From the NCBI GenBank assembly GCA_034120015.1, contig JAXEIF010000011.1:12882-76881 (forward strand): DNA of 64,000 nt. Reading direction: 5' to 3'. This DNA comes from CALXOJ01 sp034120015 (GTDB lineage Bacteria > Spirochaetota > Spirochaetia > JAFGXN01). Shown here piece after piece: positions 1-9,663 of the stretch. A model generated the notes under the pieces. It did no database searches, was not told the DNA's origin, and saw only the letters and a list, made by a program, of their open reading frames with translations. A program made the position numbers and the translations under genes. How positions within the stretch are numbered: the stretch's first letter is position 1; every line of letters begins with the position of its first letter.

Positions 1-197
1 GGAACACAATTCAGCAGTAAATCCCTGACAGCCCCGCCGACAATATAAGCCTGATAACCGGCTTTATGCAAAGTCCTGACAACCTGCAACGCCTGCGGAG
101 AAATCATTTTTTTCCGAAGAGAATGTTCATCTTTTGCATAAACAGTCGCCACACGAACGCGGCGGCCTCCCGAATCGGTTCCGTATCGGTATATCAT
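1..197 (-). CDS. pcnB: PcnB / CCA-adding enzyme family nucleotidyltransferase, N-terminal fragment cut by the window edge
   Basis: Template-independent nucleotidyltransferase of the poly(A) polymerase / tRNA CCA-adding class II family. About 65 codons are present. The gene starts at an ATG at 197 and runs off the left edge. The diagnostic N-terminal segment AYIVGGAVRDLLL is seen, whose Gly-Gly and Arg-Asp help bind nucleotide. The preceding basic stretch with YGTDSGG resembles the N terminus I associate with treponemal PcnB proteins. It begins 6 nt after a GH3 gene with no Shine-Dalgarno, so it is probably the last gene of a long operon. None of the five tRNA genes at 53.1-53.6 kb encodes its 3' CCA, so the organism needs a CCA-adding enzyme. 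Whether this protein adds CCA or poly(A) cannot be told from the fragment. Confidence 0.85.
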   Translation of the reverse strand, partial: MIYRYGTDSGGRRVRVATVYAKDEHSLRKKMISPQALQVVRTLHKAGYQAYIVGGAVRDLLLNCV

Positions 198-203
198 AAA
201 CAG

Positions 204-2420
204 TTATCGTAATGTTACAGAAGTCCGCAACAGAATATTCTCGGAACTGTTACCGACCAAAATATCGAACTGTCCCGGTTCCGTAACCCATTTTCCCAAG
301 GTATCATCATAATAACGGAAAGCTTCTTCGGTCAGCGGAATTGTAACGTTCCGGGTTTCTCCCGGCTGAAGGAAAATCTTTTCGAAACCTTTCAGTTCTT
401 TGTAAACACGATCCAAACGGGAAACAGGATCGTGAACATAAACCTGAACAACCTCGGCACCGGCTCTTTCGCCGGTATTGGATACGGTCAGCGATACCTC
501 CGTTCCCTCTTCAACCGAAAATGTTTTTTTTGAAACAGTCAGATCGTCAAATGCGAACGAAGTATAGGAAAGACCGAATCCGAACGGAAACTGAGCAGCC
601 TTGCCCGTCTTATCGAGATAACGGTAACCCAAATAACGGCCTTCGGCATATACCATATGTTCCATCCGATCGTAAGCCTGCGGGTCGTTTTCGAAGATAT
701 CCCGATTTTTGGATTTAAGCATTTTGGGATTGCCGCCGAAAACTTTAAAACGTCCGGTCCCCAACATCGGCGTTACGGGATAGTCCGCATCTCTCGGCCA
801 GATAACCAGCTTATCGGGATTTTCAATTTGTGCGGCCACAGGTCCGAAATCATCCCACTGTTTTACCATTGTAAAGGGAAGTTTTCCTGACGGATTGACA
901 TCACCGAAAATAACCCGTGCCAACGCCGCATCAGCCCATTTCCCGGCATATCCCAGATAGATTAAACCCTTCACTCCGTTGATCCAGCTTTCTGTTTCGA
1001 TTCCGCTTCCGTAATTGCTGACAACAATAATGTTGGAATTTAATCGTTTTAATTTTTCGATATCGGATCTGTTTTTCGGCTTCATATCCCAATGACGGTC
1101 ATTGGCTTCACCTTCTCCGAAAACCCACAGACCCGCTACATAAATAACTGCATCGGCCTTTTTGAGGGCTACCGTATCGGCCATAGTAACATGAGAAATA
1201 CGCGTGTCGTCATCCCGATACGGACGGAATCCATCCGTCAAATTAACTGTGAGCATCCGCCCCGGCCGACGGCAGAAAACGGTACAGGCTCCGACCGTTG
1301 TCGTATTCAGAAAACGACTGTTGTAACCGACAACGGCAATCGACTTCTTTTCATTTTGAGGAATAGGTAAAATAGAATCCTCATTTTTTAAAAGGACAAT
1401 TCCTTCCTCGGCAATTTCCCGGGCCAGTACATCATGTTCCTCCGGATTCTGCTGCAAGCGGTAATGCCATTGAAAATCTTCATAAACGTGAAAACGGAAA
1501 TATGTTGTTAAAATACGTCTCACTTTATCGTTTAGCAAAGATTCCTTTTCAGGTAAATTTAAGTTATTAATTTTATGATATGCGAAATAAGAACTGTCCG
1601 ACGGCATTTCCAGATCGACACCGGCCGTAAAAGCACCTTCGGTCGAATAAAGGGACATCCAGTCGGAAACGACAAAACCGTCAAATCCCCACTCTGTTTT
1701 CAGTATATCGGTGACAAGACGTTTATTTTCGGACATAGGGAAACCGTTTACGGGATTATAGCCTGTCATTACGGCTCCGACACCGGCTTTGACCGCCGCC
1801 TCGAAAGGAGGCAAATAAATTTCCCGCAAAGTACGTTCGTCAATATCACTGCTGGTACCGTGACGGTCGAAATCCTGGTTATTGGCGGCGAAATGCTTTA
1901 CGACCGCAATCGCGCCCTGATTCTGCATTTCCGTCACATAAACCCTGGTCATTTCCGATGTCAGAAAAGGATCTTCTCCCATATATTCACAGTTCCGCCC
2001 GCCTGTCGGCATACGGTAAATGTTGACTCCGGGGCCCAATATCACTTTCTCTCCGCGCGCTATTCCCTCGCGGGCCACAGCCCGCGACAAATCCCGCATC
2101 CGGTTCCGATCCCATGTTGCCGTCGTAATTAATGTCGACGGAAAACTGGTCCCCCAGAAAGAAATCCCCATCGTCGCATCCTGATATTTAATCGGAGGCA
2201 AACCCAAACGGGGAATACATCCCTGATTTTTCCACGCCTGCCCTCTTATAAATTCAACCTTTTCGCGAAAAGTCATTTCATTTAAAAGAACCTCGGCCTT
2301 CTCTTCGGGTGACAAATCGGTTTTAAGCAAATCACCCAAAAAAGAAGAACTTTCTGAGGGGGTTTTGCACGAAAGAATCAAAAAAAGCAGGAATAAAAAA
2401 CGTATCATATTTCTCCTCAT
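204..2420 (-). CDS. GH3 family glycosidase, predicted lipoprotein (copy 1)
   Basis: Three-domain glycoside hydrolase family 3 enzyme (738 residues), probably a beta-glucosidase or related exo-acting beta-glycosidase. The N terminus has a hydrophobic stretch ending in LILSC, so Cys18 is a likely lipidation site and the enzyme should sit in the periplasm or on the surface. The TIM-barrel half carries KHFAANNQD near 175-183 and the nucleophile loop GFVVSDW with Asp253. The second domain carries GEGEANDR, whose middle Glu fits the acid/base residue. The C terminus ends in a fibronectin-III-like domain. It overlaps the upstream GH3 gene by 4 nt and is closely similar to it, so the pair looks like a tandem duplication. 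Substrate is not predictable here. Confidence 0.9.
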   Translation of the reverse strand: MRRNMIRFLFLLFLILSCKTPSESSSFLGDLLKTDLSPEEKAEVLLNEMTFREKVEFIRGQAWKNQGCIPRLGLPPIKYQDATMGISFWGTSFPSTLITTATWDRNRMRDLSRAVAREGIARGEKVILGPGVNIYRMPTGGRNCEYMGEDPFLTSEMTRVYVTEMQNQGAIAVVKHFAANNQDFDRHGTSSDIDERTLREIYLPPFEAAVKAGVGAVMTGYNPVNGFPMSENKRLVTDILKTEWGFDGFVVSDWMSLYSTEGAFTAGVDLEMPSDSSYFAYHKINNLNLPEKESLLNDKVRRILTTYFRFHVYEDFQWHYRLQQNPEEHDVLAREIAEEGIVLLKNEDSILPIPQNEKKSIAVVGYNSRFLNTTTVGACTVFCRRPGRMLTVNLTDGFRPYRDDDTRISHVTMADTVALKKADAVIYVAGLWVFGEGEANDRHWDMKPKNRSDIEKLKRLNSNIIVVSNYGSGIETESWINGVKGLIYLGYAGKWADAALARVIFGDVNPSGKLPFTMVKQWDDFGPVAAQIENPDKLVIWPRDADYPVTPMLGTGRFKVFGGNPKMLKSKNRDIFENDPQAYDRMEHMVYAEGRYLGYRYLDKTGKAAQFPFGFGLSYTSFAFDDLTVSKKTFSVEEGTEVSLTVSNTGERAGAEVVQVYVHDPVSRLDRVYKELKGFEKIFLQPGETRNVTIPLTEEAFRYYDDTLGKWVTEPGQFDILVGNSSENILLRTSVTLR

Positions 2421-4648
2421 AACCCTATTGTAACTTTTCCGCTGACGGGTAGATTTTCAGCACTGTTTCCGATCATAACAAGATATTCTCCCGCATCGAC
2501 AACCCATTTTTTGACATTCGGATCATACCGCCGGAAAGCCTCTTCCCCCAAGCAAACCGACACTCTTTTTGTTTCTCCGGGCTGAAGGAAGACTTTTTCG
2601 AATCCTTTCAGTTCCTTGTAAACACGATCTGCTTTGGGATTTAATGCATGAACATAAAATTGAACAATTTCGGCACCGGCCCTGCTTCCGCTATTTGTTA
2701 CGGAAACCGAAACCGTAAAAGACTCATTTTTTTCCTTTCCGAAAGCAGAAGCCGAGACATTCCCGGATACGTGACAGTCACTGATTTGAAACTGCGTATA
2801 AGAAAGTCCGAATCCGAAAGGAAACTGAGCCCGACGATTCACCTTATCCAAAAACCTGTAGCCCAAATATCTTCCTTCGGCATATTCCATATGCTTCATT
2901 TTATCATAAGCATCCGGACTGTATTCGAAAATATCCGTATTCCGTGATTTCAGGATTCGGGGATCCCCGCCGTATCCTTTCCCGGGACCGACCCCCATCA
3001 TCGGAAATTCGTTATAACGTGTCTCACGAGGCATAACAACAAATTGATCGGGATGGGCATTTTGCGCGGCAACAGGAGCGAAATCTTCCCAATATTTAAC
3101 CATTGTGTACGGAAGCTTACCCGAAGGATTAACATCGCCAAAAAGAATACGGGCCAGAGCGACATCCGCCCATTTACCCGCAATTCCTACATGAAGAAAA
3201 CATTTGACATCGTCAATCCAACTCTCCGTTTCAATTCCGGATCCGTAATTACTGACAACAATAACATTGGGATTCAACTCTTTCAGTTTTTTTATATCTT
3301 TAATCTGTTTTTCTTTTAAATCCCACGAACGGTCATTGACTTCGCCTTCCCCGAAAATCCAAAGTCCCGTCACATAGATGACCGCATCGGCTTTTCTGAT
3401 AGAAGCAATATCGCTTACTCCGGCCATTCTGATTTTTGTATTTTTTGTCTGATATGATTTAAATCCGTTTGCCAGATTCAGAGTCATCAGTCTGCCGGGA
3501 CGTCCGTTAAAAACGGTACAGGCTCCGACTGCCGTTGTATTCAAATGATAACCGTTATAGCCGGTAATCAGGATTGTCTGTTTCTTATCGGGCGTAAAAG
3601 GAAGAAGAGAATCCTCATTTTTTAGCAGAACAATTCCCTCTTCCGCAATACGTCTGGCCAAAAGGTTGTTTTTCTCAAAATCAGCCGGAACACCCGCGTT
3701 CCGGTTCAGCAGATAATCGTAAACTCCGAAAGAAATATATGTCCGCAAAATACGGAAAACCTTATCATCCAGCAACGTTTCCTTATTTTCCACTTTCAGA
3801 GATTTCAGTCGGGACAGCGAGTAAAATCCGCTTTTTTCCGGCATTTCCAAATCCAATCCGGCAACAAATGAGCCTTCCGTACTGTAAACGGAATAAAAGT
3901 CGGACATCACAAAACCGCGAAAACCCCATTCTTCCTTTAAAATATCCGTTATCAGTCTTTTGTTTTCGGCCATCGGAAATCCGTTAACCGGATTGTAACC
4001 GGTCATGACCGCTCCGACACCGGCTTTAACCGCTTTTTCAAAAGCCGGCAAATAAATTTCGCGTAAAGTGCGTTCATCGATATCACTGCTGATTGTATGT
4101 CTGTCGTAATCCTGATTATTGGCCGCAAGATGTTTGATAACCGCTACGGTACCGTTTTGCTGCATACCGCCGATATAGGCAACAGCCATTTCCGATGCCA
4201 GGTACGGATCTTCTCCGAAATATTCGAAATTCCGGCCGCATGTCGGCATACGGTAAATATTGACTCCGGGAGCCAAAATCACCGATTTTCCGTACGCCCG
4301 GCCTTCTTCGGCAATGGCAGCTCCCATTTCTGTCAAAAGAGAACGGTTCCATGAACAGGCAGCCACCAGCGGCGCAGGGAAGCTGGTACCTTTGAGAAAA
4401 ATTCCCGAACTGGAATCCTCGACGGAAACAGTCGGCAATCCCAACCTCTCTACAGTTCCGTGATTTTTCCACCCTTCACCCCTGATGAACATCATTTTTT
4501 CTTCGGTCGTCATTTCCTCCAAAATCAGATTCGCTTTTTCATCTGCCGTAAGATTCTGATCCAAAACCTTTTGTAAGAAAGAAACGTCATTAACTCCGGA
4601 CTGACAAGAGAGAAAGAGCGAAAGAAACAAAGCAATAAAAACAACCAT
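2417..4648 (-). CDS. GH3 family glycosidase, predicted lipoprotein (copy 2)
   Basis: Paralogue of the next gene downstream, 743 residues with the same domain order: lipoprotein signal (LFLSC, Cys15), GH3 barrel, alpha/beta sandwich and fibronectin-III-like tail. The nucleophile loop reads GFVMSDF with Asp250, so Phe replaces the usual Trp after the Asp. The acid/base loop reads GEGEVNDR. The Asp-following residue and nearby barrel loops differ from copy 1, which could change subsite preference while keeping the chemistry. The stop overlaps the start of copy 1 by 4 nt, so the two are probably translationally coupled. It lies 46 nt downstream of a CapA-like lipoprotein gene. The function of a glycan-trimming hydrolase is inferred from the family. 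Confidence 0.9.
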   Translation of the reverse strand: MVVFIALFLSLFLSCQSGVNDVSFLQKVLDQNLTADEKANLILEEMTTEEKMMFIRGEGWKNHGTVERLGLPTVSVEDSSSGIFLKGTSFPAPLVAACSWNRSLLTEMGAAIAEEGRAYGKSVILAPGVNIYRMPTCGRNFEYFGEDPYLASEMAVAYIGGMQQNGTVAVIKHLAANNQDYDRHTISSDIDERTLREIYLPAFEKAVKAGVGAVMTGYNPVNGFPMAENKRLITDILKEEWGFRGFVMSDFYSVYSTEGSFVAGLDLEMPEKSGFYSLSRLKSLKVENKETLLDDKVFRILRTYISFGVYDYLLNRNAGVPADFEKNNLLARRIAEEGIVLLKNEDSLLPFTPDKKQTILITGYNGYHLNTTAVGACTVFNGRPGRLMTLNLANGFKSYQTKNTKIRMAGVSDIASIRKADAVIYVTGLWIFGEGEVNDRSWDLKEKQIKDIKKLKELNPNVIVVSNYGSGIETESWIDDVKCFLHVGIAGKWADVALARILFGDVNPSGKLPYTMVKYWEDFAPVAAQNAHPDQFVVMPRETRYNEFPMMGVGPGKGYGGDPRILKSRNTDIFEYSPDAYDKMKHMEYAEGRYLGYRFLDKVNRRAQFPFGFGLSYTQFQISDCHVSGNVSASAFGKEKNESFTVSVSVTNSGSRAGAEIVQFYVHALNPKADRVYKELKGFEKVFLQPGETKRVSVCLGEEAFRRYDPNVKKWVVDAGEYLVMIGNSAENLPVSGKVTIGL

Positions 4649-4694
4649 TCTCCCCTAATTATACCGAAAAAGCCGATTAAATCAACAAAAAAAT

Positions 4695-5777
4695 TTAAAA
4701 GACAGTCACCCGGGAATCAAAACTTTTTAACAGTGCGGAAACTTTCCGAAAAAGGGAAGAGGCGTCGGAAGAATACGGTTGCGCATCACGCAGAAAAACG
4801 GTCATATGCTGACGTCCTTCATTAACCGAATAAGTCAGTTCTACGGAAGGTGCATCAAGAAATCTCAGGCGGTCTCCCTTTTGCGTTTCGGCAACATTCA
4901 AATCAACACGAAAAATTCCGCCGACGCTGCATTCGGGACGATGCCCCATCCACCCGACAAAATTTCCCAATCCCCAAAAAACAAATGCCTCGCCCCCTTT
5001 CGGTGAAGGGAAAACTTCAAAAGCACGGATAACGTGCGCATGATTTCCGAAAACGACATCGGCACCGACATCAATCAGAAAACGAACCAAATCGCGGTCA
5101 TTCTCACGGGGTGCCAGCGTATATTCGTCGCCGTAATGAAGCATGACCAGGACAAAATCGCATTCGGCCGCCGCTTTTGAAATACGCTCCCGAATAAGCG
5201 GACGGTTTCGGGTGTCGGCCACGGGAGATGGATTCGGATAGCGTATATTGGTAATATCGGTAAGAGAAAACAGAGCAATCGTGATATCGTTCACAAGAAG
5301 AACAAGGGGATTCAGAGGGTCATCATTTCCGGCAGCGGTACCGACATGCAAAGCTCCTGTTTTACGGTAATACCCGACTGCCGCGTCGATACCGGCCCTG
5401 CCGCGATCCAAAGAATGATTATTGGCGGTCGCAAAGATATCAAATCCGGTTTTGCGCAACGCCTCCGTTAATTCAAACGGTGCATTGAAAAAAGGATATC
5501 CGCTGACACCGAATTCCCGGCCGGCCGTCATCGCCTCCTGATTGACAATCGCGACATCGGCACTCCTAACCGAATCGGCAACCGGTTCCGTAACGCGGTA
5601 AAAATCTTCGACACTGCCGTTTTCGGCAAAATGGCGGTAATTACCGTCGTAAAAAAGAACATCTCCGCAGGCAACCACAGTCAGACGGCGTTTAAATTCC
5701 GTTTCCCCAACCGTACAGGAAAAAAAAGAAAAAATCAGACATAAAAGGAAAAAAAGAGTTCCGAAACGACCCATCAC
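4695..5777 (-). CDS. CapA-family metallophosphatase-like lipoprotein
   Basis: Member of the PGA_cap/CapA family (calcineurin-like fold), related to a protein of poly-gamma-glutamate capsule synthesis and export. Length is 360 residues. The signal ends in a lipobox-like FFSC with Cys21. Conserved motifs are GDVLFYDG (38-45), NQEAMT (79-84), TANNHSLDRG (about 117-126), HYGDEY and GNHAHV, together the metal-site pattern of the family. No pgsB/pgsC (capB/capC) partners are visible, so a role in poly-glutamate is unsupported. Many such orphans are simply annotated as CapA-family proteins. Its start overlaps the end of map by 4 nt. Confidence 0.85.
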   Translation of the reverse strand: MMGRFGTLFFLLCLIFSFFSCTVGETEFKRRLTVVACGDVLFYDGNYRHFAENGSVEDFYRVTEPVADSVRSADVAIVNQEAMTAGREFGVSGYPFFNAPFELTEALRKTGFDIFATANNHSLDRGRAGIDAAVGYYRKTGALHVGTAAGNDDPLNPLVLLVNDITIALFSLTDITNIRYPNPSPVADTRNRPLIRERISKAAAECDFVLVMLHYGDEYTLAPRENDRDLVRFLIDVGADVVFGNHAHVIRAFEVFPSPKGGEAFVFWGLGNFVGWMGHRPECSVGGIFRVDLNVAETQKGDRLRFLDAPSVELTYSVNEGRQHMTVFLRDAQPYSSDASSLFRKVSALLKSFDSRVTVF

Positions 5778-6523
5778 AGCCGTGTCAGAATCTCGGTATG
5801 ATCGGGAAAAATCGCAACGGTATCTTCAAAATGAGCCGAAAGCGACCCGTCGCAGGTGACTACCGTCCAGTCATCATCCAACACATCGACATCGTATGTG
5901 CCGGCATTAATCATCGGTTCGATAGCAATCACCATACCGGCCTGCAGACGGGGGTTTTTACCCGCAAATTCGCAGTAATTGGGCACTTCCGGTTCTTCAT
6001 GAACCTTTAATCCGACACCGTGACCGCAATAATCCCGAACCACGCCGTAACCGTACGCCCGTGCATGCGCCGAAACCGCACGCGATATATCTTTTATCCG
6101 ATTTCCGAAACGGGCCGCCGCAATCCCTTTATCCAGACATTCGAAAGTAACCTTCATCAGCTTCTCGGCATCGGCACAGACCTTCCCGACCGGAAAGGTA
6201 CGCGCCATATCACTGAAAAAACCGTTAAGGTTAATACCCAAATCCATACCGACAATATCCCCTTCTTCGAGACGACGGTTTCCCGGTATACCGTGAATCA
6301 CTTCATCGTTCACGGAAATACAGGCGGAAGCGGGAAATCCTCCGTAATGCAGAAAGGCGGGTTTACCGCCGTGATCCGTAATAAACCGGTAAACCCACTG
6401 ATCGATTTGTTTTGTTGTCATCCCGGGGCGAATTTTCTCCCCTACTTCCCCCATAAGTCGGGCCAGCAAATGACAGGACTTTCGTATTCCGTCAATTTCC
6501 TCTTTGGTTTTGATGATGATCAT
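5774..6523 (-). CDS. map: Methionine aminopeptidase, type I
   Basis: Removes the initiator methionine from nascent proteins in the cytoplasm. Length is 249 residues, typical of bacterial type Ia enzymes. All five metal ligands can be placed: Asp94 (MDLG), Asp105 (FSDMART), His168 (CGHGVG), Glu202 (IEPM) and Glu233 (HFEDT), with His77 in VIHGIP as the substrate-side histidine. The protein starts MIIIKTKEEIDGIRK, the usual N terminus of the short form without a zinc-finger extension. It overlaps both neighbours by 4 nt within a run of genes that also contains nusB, so expression with general growth functions is likely. Confidence 0.97.
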   Translation of the reverse strand: MIIIKTKEEIDGIRKSCHLLARLMGEVGEKIRPGMTTKQIDQWVYRFITDHGGKPAFLHYGGFPASACISVNDEVIHGIPGNRRLEEGDIVGMDLGINLNGFFSDMARTFPVGKVCADAEKLMKVTFECLDKGIAAARFGNRIKDISRAVSAHARAYGYGVVRDYCGHGVGLKVHEEPEVPNYCEFAGKNPRLQAGMVIAIEPMINAGTYDVDVLDDDWTVVTCDGSLSAHFEDTVAIFPDHTEILTRL

Positions 6524-8196
6524 TTTTCTATTCCCGAATTCAAATAATCGATATAGGAAATCACTTCAATATTTGCGGGATCCAAATCGTGTGCCAACAA
6601 AAAGGAACGCATCGCCTTTTCGTAATCTTTTTTCATCAAATAGATTCGTCCGTACAAAACATGAAGAGAAGCCGCAAGAGGGGCATCTTCCCAATCAACA
6701 TACGAACGGGCCGCATCGACTTCATTCAAAGCCCGATCCGGATAACCGAAATAAAGAGACAGGAGAGCACAGTTATAATACGGCTGATACCCCATCTGAT
6801 AATGTCCGGTTTCCCGCACGGCTTTATGCGTACACTCGAGAAACGCATTATAGGCAGATTCAAAGTCCTCTTTCAAAACAGCGGAAACTCCGGTATAAAA
6901 ATCAATCCAGGAACGAACGCCGTAATCACGCCGACAATGCTCAAGCAGAGTGTCAATTTCCGACGAATCGGCCAATCCGGTCAGGTACCACAGAAATACA
7001 CGCGGAATTTTTTCATTAATTCCTCTGTTTTGATTGTAAAGATTCCACAATGAGCCGATAAACCGCTCGGGCGAAACATCGGAGATTAGAAACTGATACG
7101 CCAGAACCGCATCGGGGTTGTCGACTTCAAGTTTCAGGAAGTTTTCCAAAACCGATTTGGCCTTTTCGGTTTCATTGACTTTGACGTAATCCTCTGCCAG
7201 CTTCAAATTCAGTACGGCAATTCCGGGAAAAGCACGGACACCGCGCTCCATAGAAGCAATTCCCTCGGCACTGTCGCGATAAAGATAAGCCAGATTATAA
7301 TAAGGAACGTAACTGTAATCGGGATACATTTCCGTAAAATCGGAATATAAAGCAGCCGCTTCGTTTTCTATGCCCAATTCCATCGACAAATCGGCCAGAA
7401 AGAGAAACCAGTCGCGGTTATGCTCCAGAAAAAAATCGCGATCCAGCATCTGCGCATACGAATAAGCCGTTTCCGTTTCGCCGGCATCGTAAGCCAGATA
7501 ACTGCCCAGCACGGGATGACTCTTTCCGATCCGTTCATCGAATAGAGAGAAGGCTTCAACCGTGTTTCCCTCCGCAGCCAGGGCCAGTACATAATTTTTG
7601 ATCAGACGGGAATCGTCAAAACGTTCCGTCAGATAAACATAGCCGTTCGGGTCATCGGACATCGCTATCGAAACAGCTGCCCGGCTTAAAGAATCCAGTG
7701 CGGCCGTCTTAAGCAATTCGGCATTACCCGACCGCAAAGCCGCCTCGCTTAACAGCGTCGGCTGAATCCCGCATGTTTCGAATGCCTCCGAAGCTACCTG
7801 CCATGCTTTATCGTATTGTCCGGTTTTCAGCAGAGCATAAACACACAAAGACCGTGCATCCCTTTCTTTCGGATAGCTCCGCACCGCATTTTCCGCAAAA
7901 TCGGCAAACCGGTTATAATTTTTCGTTTCGCCGGCAATTTTTAAAACGCGATTCAATACCTCTTTCGAAACGGAAAATTCGCCGGAAAACAGTTTTAAAT
8001 CTTCCAACAGACGCTCTGCCTGCGCATAATGTCCTTCCGAAATATGACGGTCGATCACAGAGAGCTGATATGAGACCTGGGATAACGCCTTATGTCTTAA
8101 AGCAGTCTTTACGGCGAATCCGACTCCGCATCCGAACAATACCAGAACACAGACGGAAACAAATGCGACAATAAAGCCTTTCCCTTTTCCGTTCAT
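6520..8196 (-). CDS. Membrane-anchored TPR-repeat protein
   Basis: A 558-residue protein with one N-terminal membrane segment (about residues 8-30, rich in Val, Phe and Cys) followed by helical repeats. The alternation of paired helices with Ala/Tyr/Leu positions fits tetratricopeptide repeats through most of the length, clearest near 280-340 and 500-550 (KDYEKAMRSFLLAHDLDP). Topology suggests a signal anchor with the repeats in the periplasm. It sits between nusB and map with 4-nt overlaps on both sides. TPR proteins act as protein-interaction scaffolds. No specific partner is indicated, and I do not recognise an orthologue with a known role. Confidence 0.75.
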   Translation of the reverse strand: MNGKGKGFIVAFVSVCVLVLFGCGVGFAVKTALRHKALSQVSYQLSVIDRHISEGHYAQAERLLEDLKLFSGEFSVSKEVLNRVLKIAGETKNYNRFADFAENAVRSYPKERDARSLCVYALLKTGQYDKAWQVASEAFETCGIQPTLLSEAALRSGNAELLKTAALDSLSRAAVSIAMSDDPNGYVYLTERFDDSRLIKNYVLALAAEGNTVEAFSLFDERIGKSHPVLGSYLAYDAGETETAYSYAQMLDRDFFLEHNRDWFLFLADLSMELGIENEAAALYSDFTEMYPDYSYVPYYNLAYLYRDSAEGIASMERGVRAFPGIAVLNLKLAEDYVKVNETEKAKSVLENFLKLEVDNPDAVLAYQFLISDVSPERFIGSLWNLYNQNRGINEKIPRVFLWYLTGLADSSEIDTLLEHCRRDYGVRSWIDFYTGVSAVLKEDFESAYNAFLECTHKAVRETGHYQMGYQPYYNCALLSLYFGYPDRALNEVDAARSYVDWEDAPLAASLHVLYGRIYLMKKDYEKAMRSFLLAHDLDPANIEVISYIDYLNSGIEK

Positions 8197-8600
8197 CGGT
8201 CAGCCTCCCGGGACAGTTTGTCGAGAATACCGTTGACAAATTTATATGATTCATCGGCAGAAAGCGATTTTGAAATTTCGATTGCTTCGTCAATTACAAT
8301 CCGGGAAGGTAGCGGCTGCGCCTGAAAACACATTTCGTAAATCGAGACCCGCAAAACGGCCAGATCGACCCGGGCGATTCTGTCAAAGTCTCTTTTCTCG
8401 GAAGCATTGAAAATCATTTTATCGATTGCCGCAAGATGCTCGAAAGTTCCTTCCGCCAACATACGTGCGAACAGAAGACTTTCTTCATGAAGATCCCCGG
8501 ATGTCCACCTGAAATCCGAAAGAGCACGTTTATCCCGACTCATCTCGTAATTATAGAGAGCCTGAACCGCAACAACACGACCGGAATGACGCGCACCCAC
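8193..8600 (-). CDS. nusB: Transcription antitermination factor NusB
   Basis: Small all-helical RNA-binding protein that joins NusE (S10) in antitermination complexes, mainly on rRNA operons. Length is 135 residues, standard for the family. Recognisable segments are the N-terminal ARHSGRVVAVQALYNYE and the C-terminal pattern around VIDEAIEISKSLSADESYKFVNGILDKL. The start is GTG at 8600. The upstream foldase gene ends in TAG sharing its last G with this GTG, a one-base overlap that implies coupled translation. Confidence 0.95.
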   Translation of the reverse strand: MGARHSGRVVAVQALYNYEMSRDKRALSDFRWTSGDLHEESLLFARMLAEGTFEHLAAIDKMIFNASEKRDFDRIARVDLAVLRVSIYEMCFQAQPLPSRIVIDEAIEISKSLSADESYKFVNGILDKLSREADR

Positions 8601-9643
8601 TAATCCAAATCCTTTTGAAAATATTTGATATCCGCTTCCTCACGCAATTCTTTGCTCAATTCCTGTAAAGCGGTATTATACTGTTCGTACATTTTGATAG
8701 CCTGCATTCTTTCCTTAATGCTGTCTCCGAAAGTTCCGGAATGTTCCGGATCTATTTTATCGTCGTATTTCGGAATACCGGCCTCTTCCTTTGCCGTAAT
8801 TTTGAAAATATGATATCCGCGTTCGGTCTCCAATACGGAAGTTACTCCTCCGACCGGAAGTGCGAATAATGTTTCCACAATTTTGGCATCCAGAAGACGA
8901 AAGGCCTCACTGTACAGGAGCCACCCCATGGCTCCGCCGTTATACTTTGATCCCCGATCTTCGGAATAAGTTCTCGCCGCATCCTCAAAACTCATTTTCC
9001 CCGAAGCAACCTTCGAAGCGGCTTCATCTATCACTTTTTTGGCATTTTTTTTATCCGCAGCCGCCAATCCGGTTGTATCGATATAAATCTGACTGACACG
9101 GATTCGGGCCGGAAGATTTAATGTTCCCGCATTGACCTGCTTTTGAAATTCGGCACGTGCTTCCGCATCCGATATCTCGGGCGGGATCATCGCATTCGGT
9201 TTTTTTTTGGCTACAAACTGTTTAATTTTTTCCTGATTTGTGTATGCCTCTTTAATACGATCGAGAGTCATACCGCCGTAAATTTCCAAATCCTTTTCGG
9301 TTGCCGACCGCTTCAGCAACGTCGACAATTCGGCAAGCTTCTGCTTCTTAAAATTGTTATACGATGAATCGCTGACACGAATTCCGTCCCTGTCGGCGCC
9401 CTGCACCAGCAATGCCACATCGATCAGCTGCTCGAGAACTTCTTTTTTTGTGATATCTCCGGGAGCATCCGTTGCATTCATCGCCTTTTTGATTTCATCG
9501 TAACGGGCATCAACGGAGGCTTTGGTAATCGGTTCCCGTCGGATTAATTCGACTGTCGCCACAATATTGTCAATACGATCTGCCGGAAAACCGCCCAAAG
9601 CAGTCAATCCCGCAAACAAAAATGTAAAGAAATATTTTTTCAT
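8600..9643 (-). CDS. Exported parvulin-type peptidyl-prolyl isomerase (PpiC/SurA-like)
   Basis: Predicted periplasmic foldase of 347 residues. A signal peptide covers about residues 1-20. An N-terminal helical chaperone-like region follows (about 25-165), then one parvulin domain near 170-285. Parvulin hallmarks are IRVSQIYID at its start, FEDAARTYSEDRGSKYNGG in the middle, and TSVLETERGYHIFKI at its end. It probably helps outer-membrane proteins and lipoproteins to fold, as for SurA, but it has only one isomerase domain. It is 20 nt after secG, so secretion and folding genes are adjacent. Confidence 0.88.
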   Translation of the reverse strand: MKKYFFTFLFAGLTALGGFPADRIDNIVATVELIRREPITKASVDARYDEIKKAMNATDAPGDITKKEVLEQLIDVALLVQGADRDGIRVSDSSYNNFKKQKLAELSTLLKRSATEKDLEIYGGMTLDRIKEAYTNQEKIKQFVAKKKPNAMIPPEISDAEARAEFQKQVNAGTLNLPARIRVSQIYIDTTGLAAADKKNAKKVIDEAASKVASGKMSFEDAARTYSEDRGSKYNGGAMGWLLYSEAFRLLDAKIVETLFALPVGGVTSVLETERGYHIFKITAKEEAGIPKYDDKIDPEHSGTFGDSIKERMQAIKMYEQYNTALQELSKELREEADIKYFQKDLD

Positions 9644-9663
9644 ACCAAAGCCTCCGCTACCGT

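Noticed and set aside
4695..5777. CapA-like protein as evidence for a poly-gamma-glutamate capsule
   Set aside because: No capB/capC partners nearby; orphan CapA-family lipoproteins are widespread.
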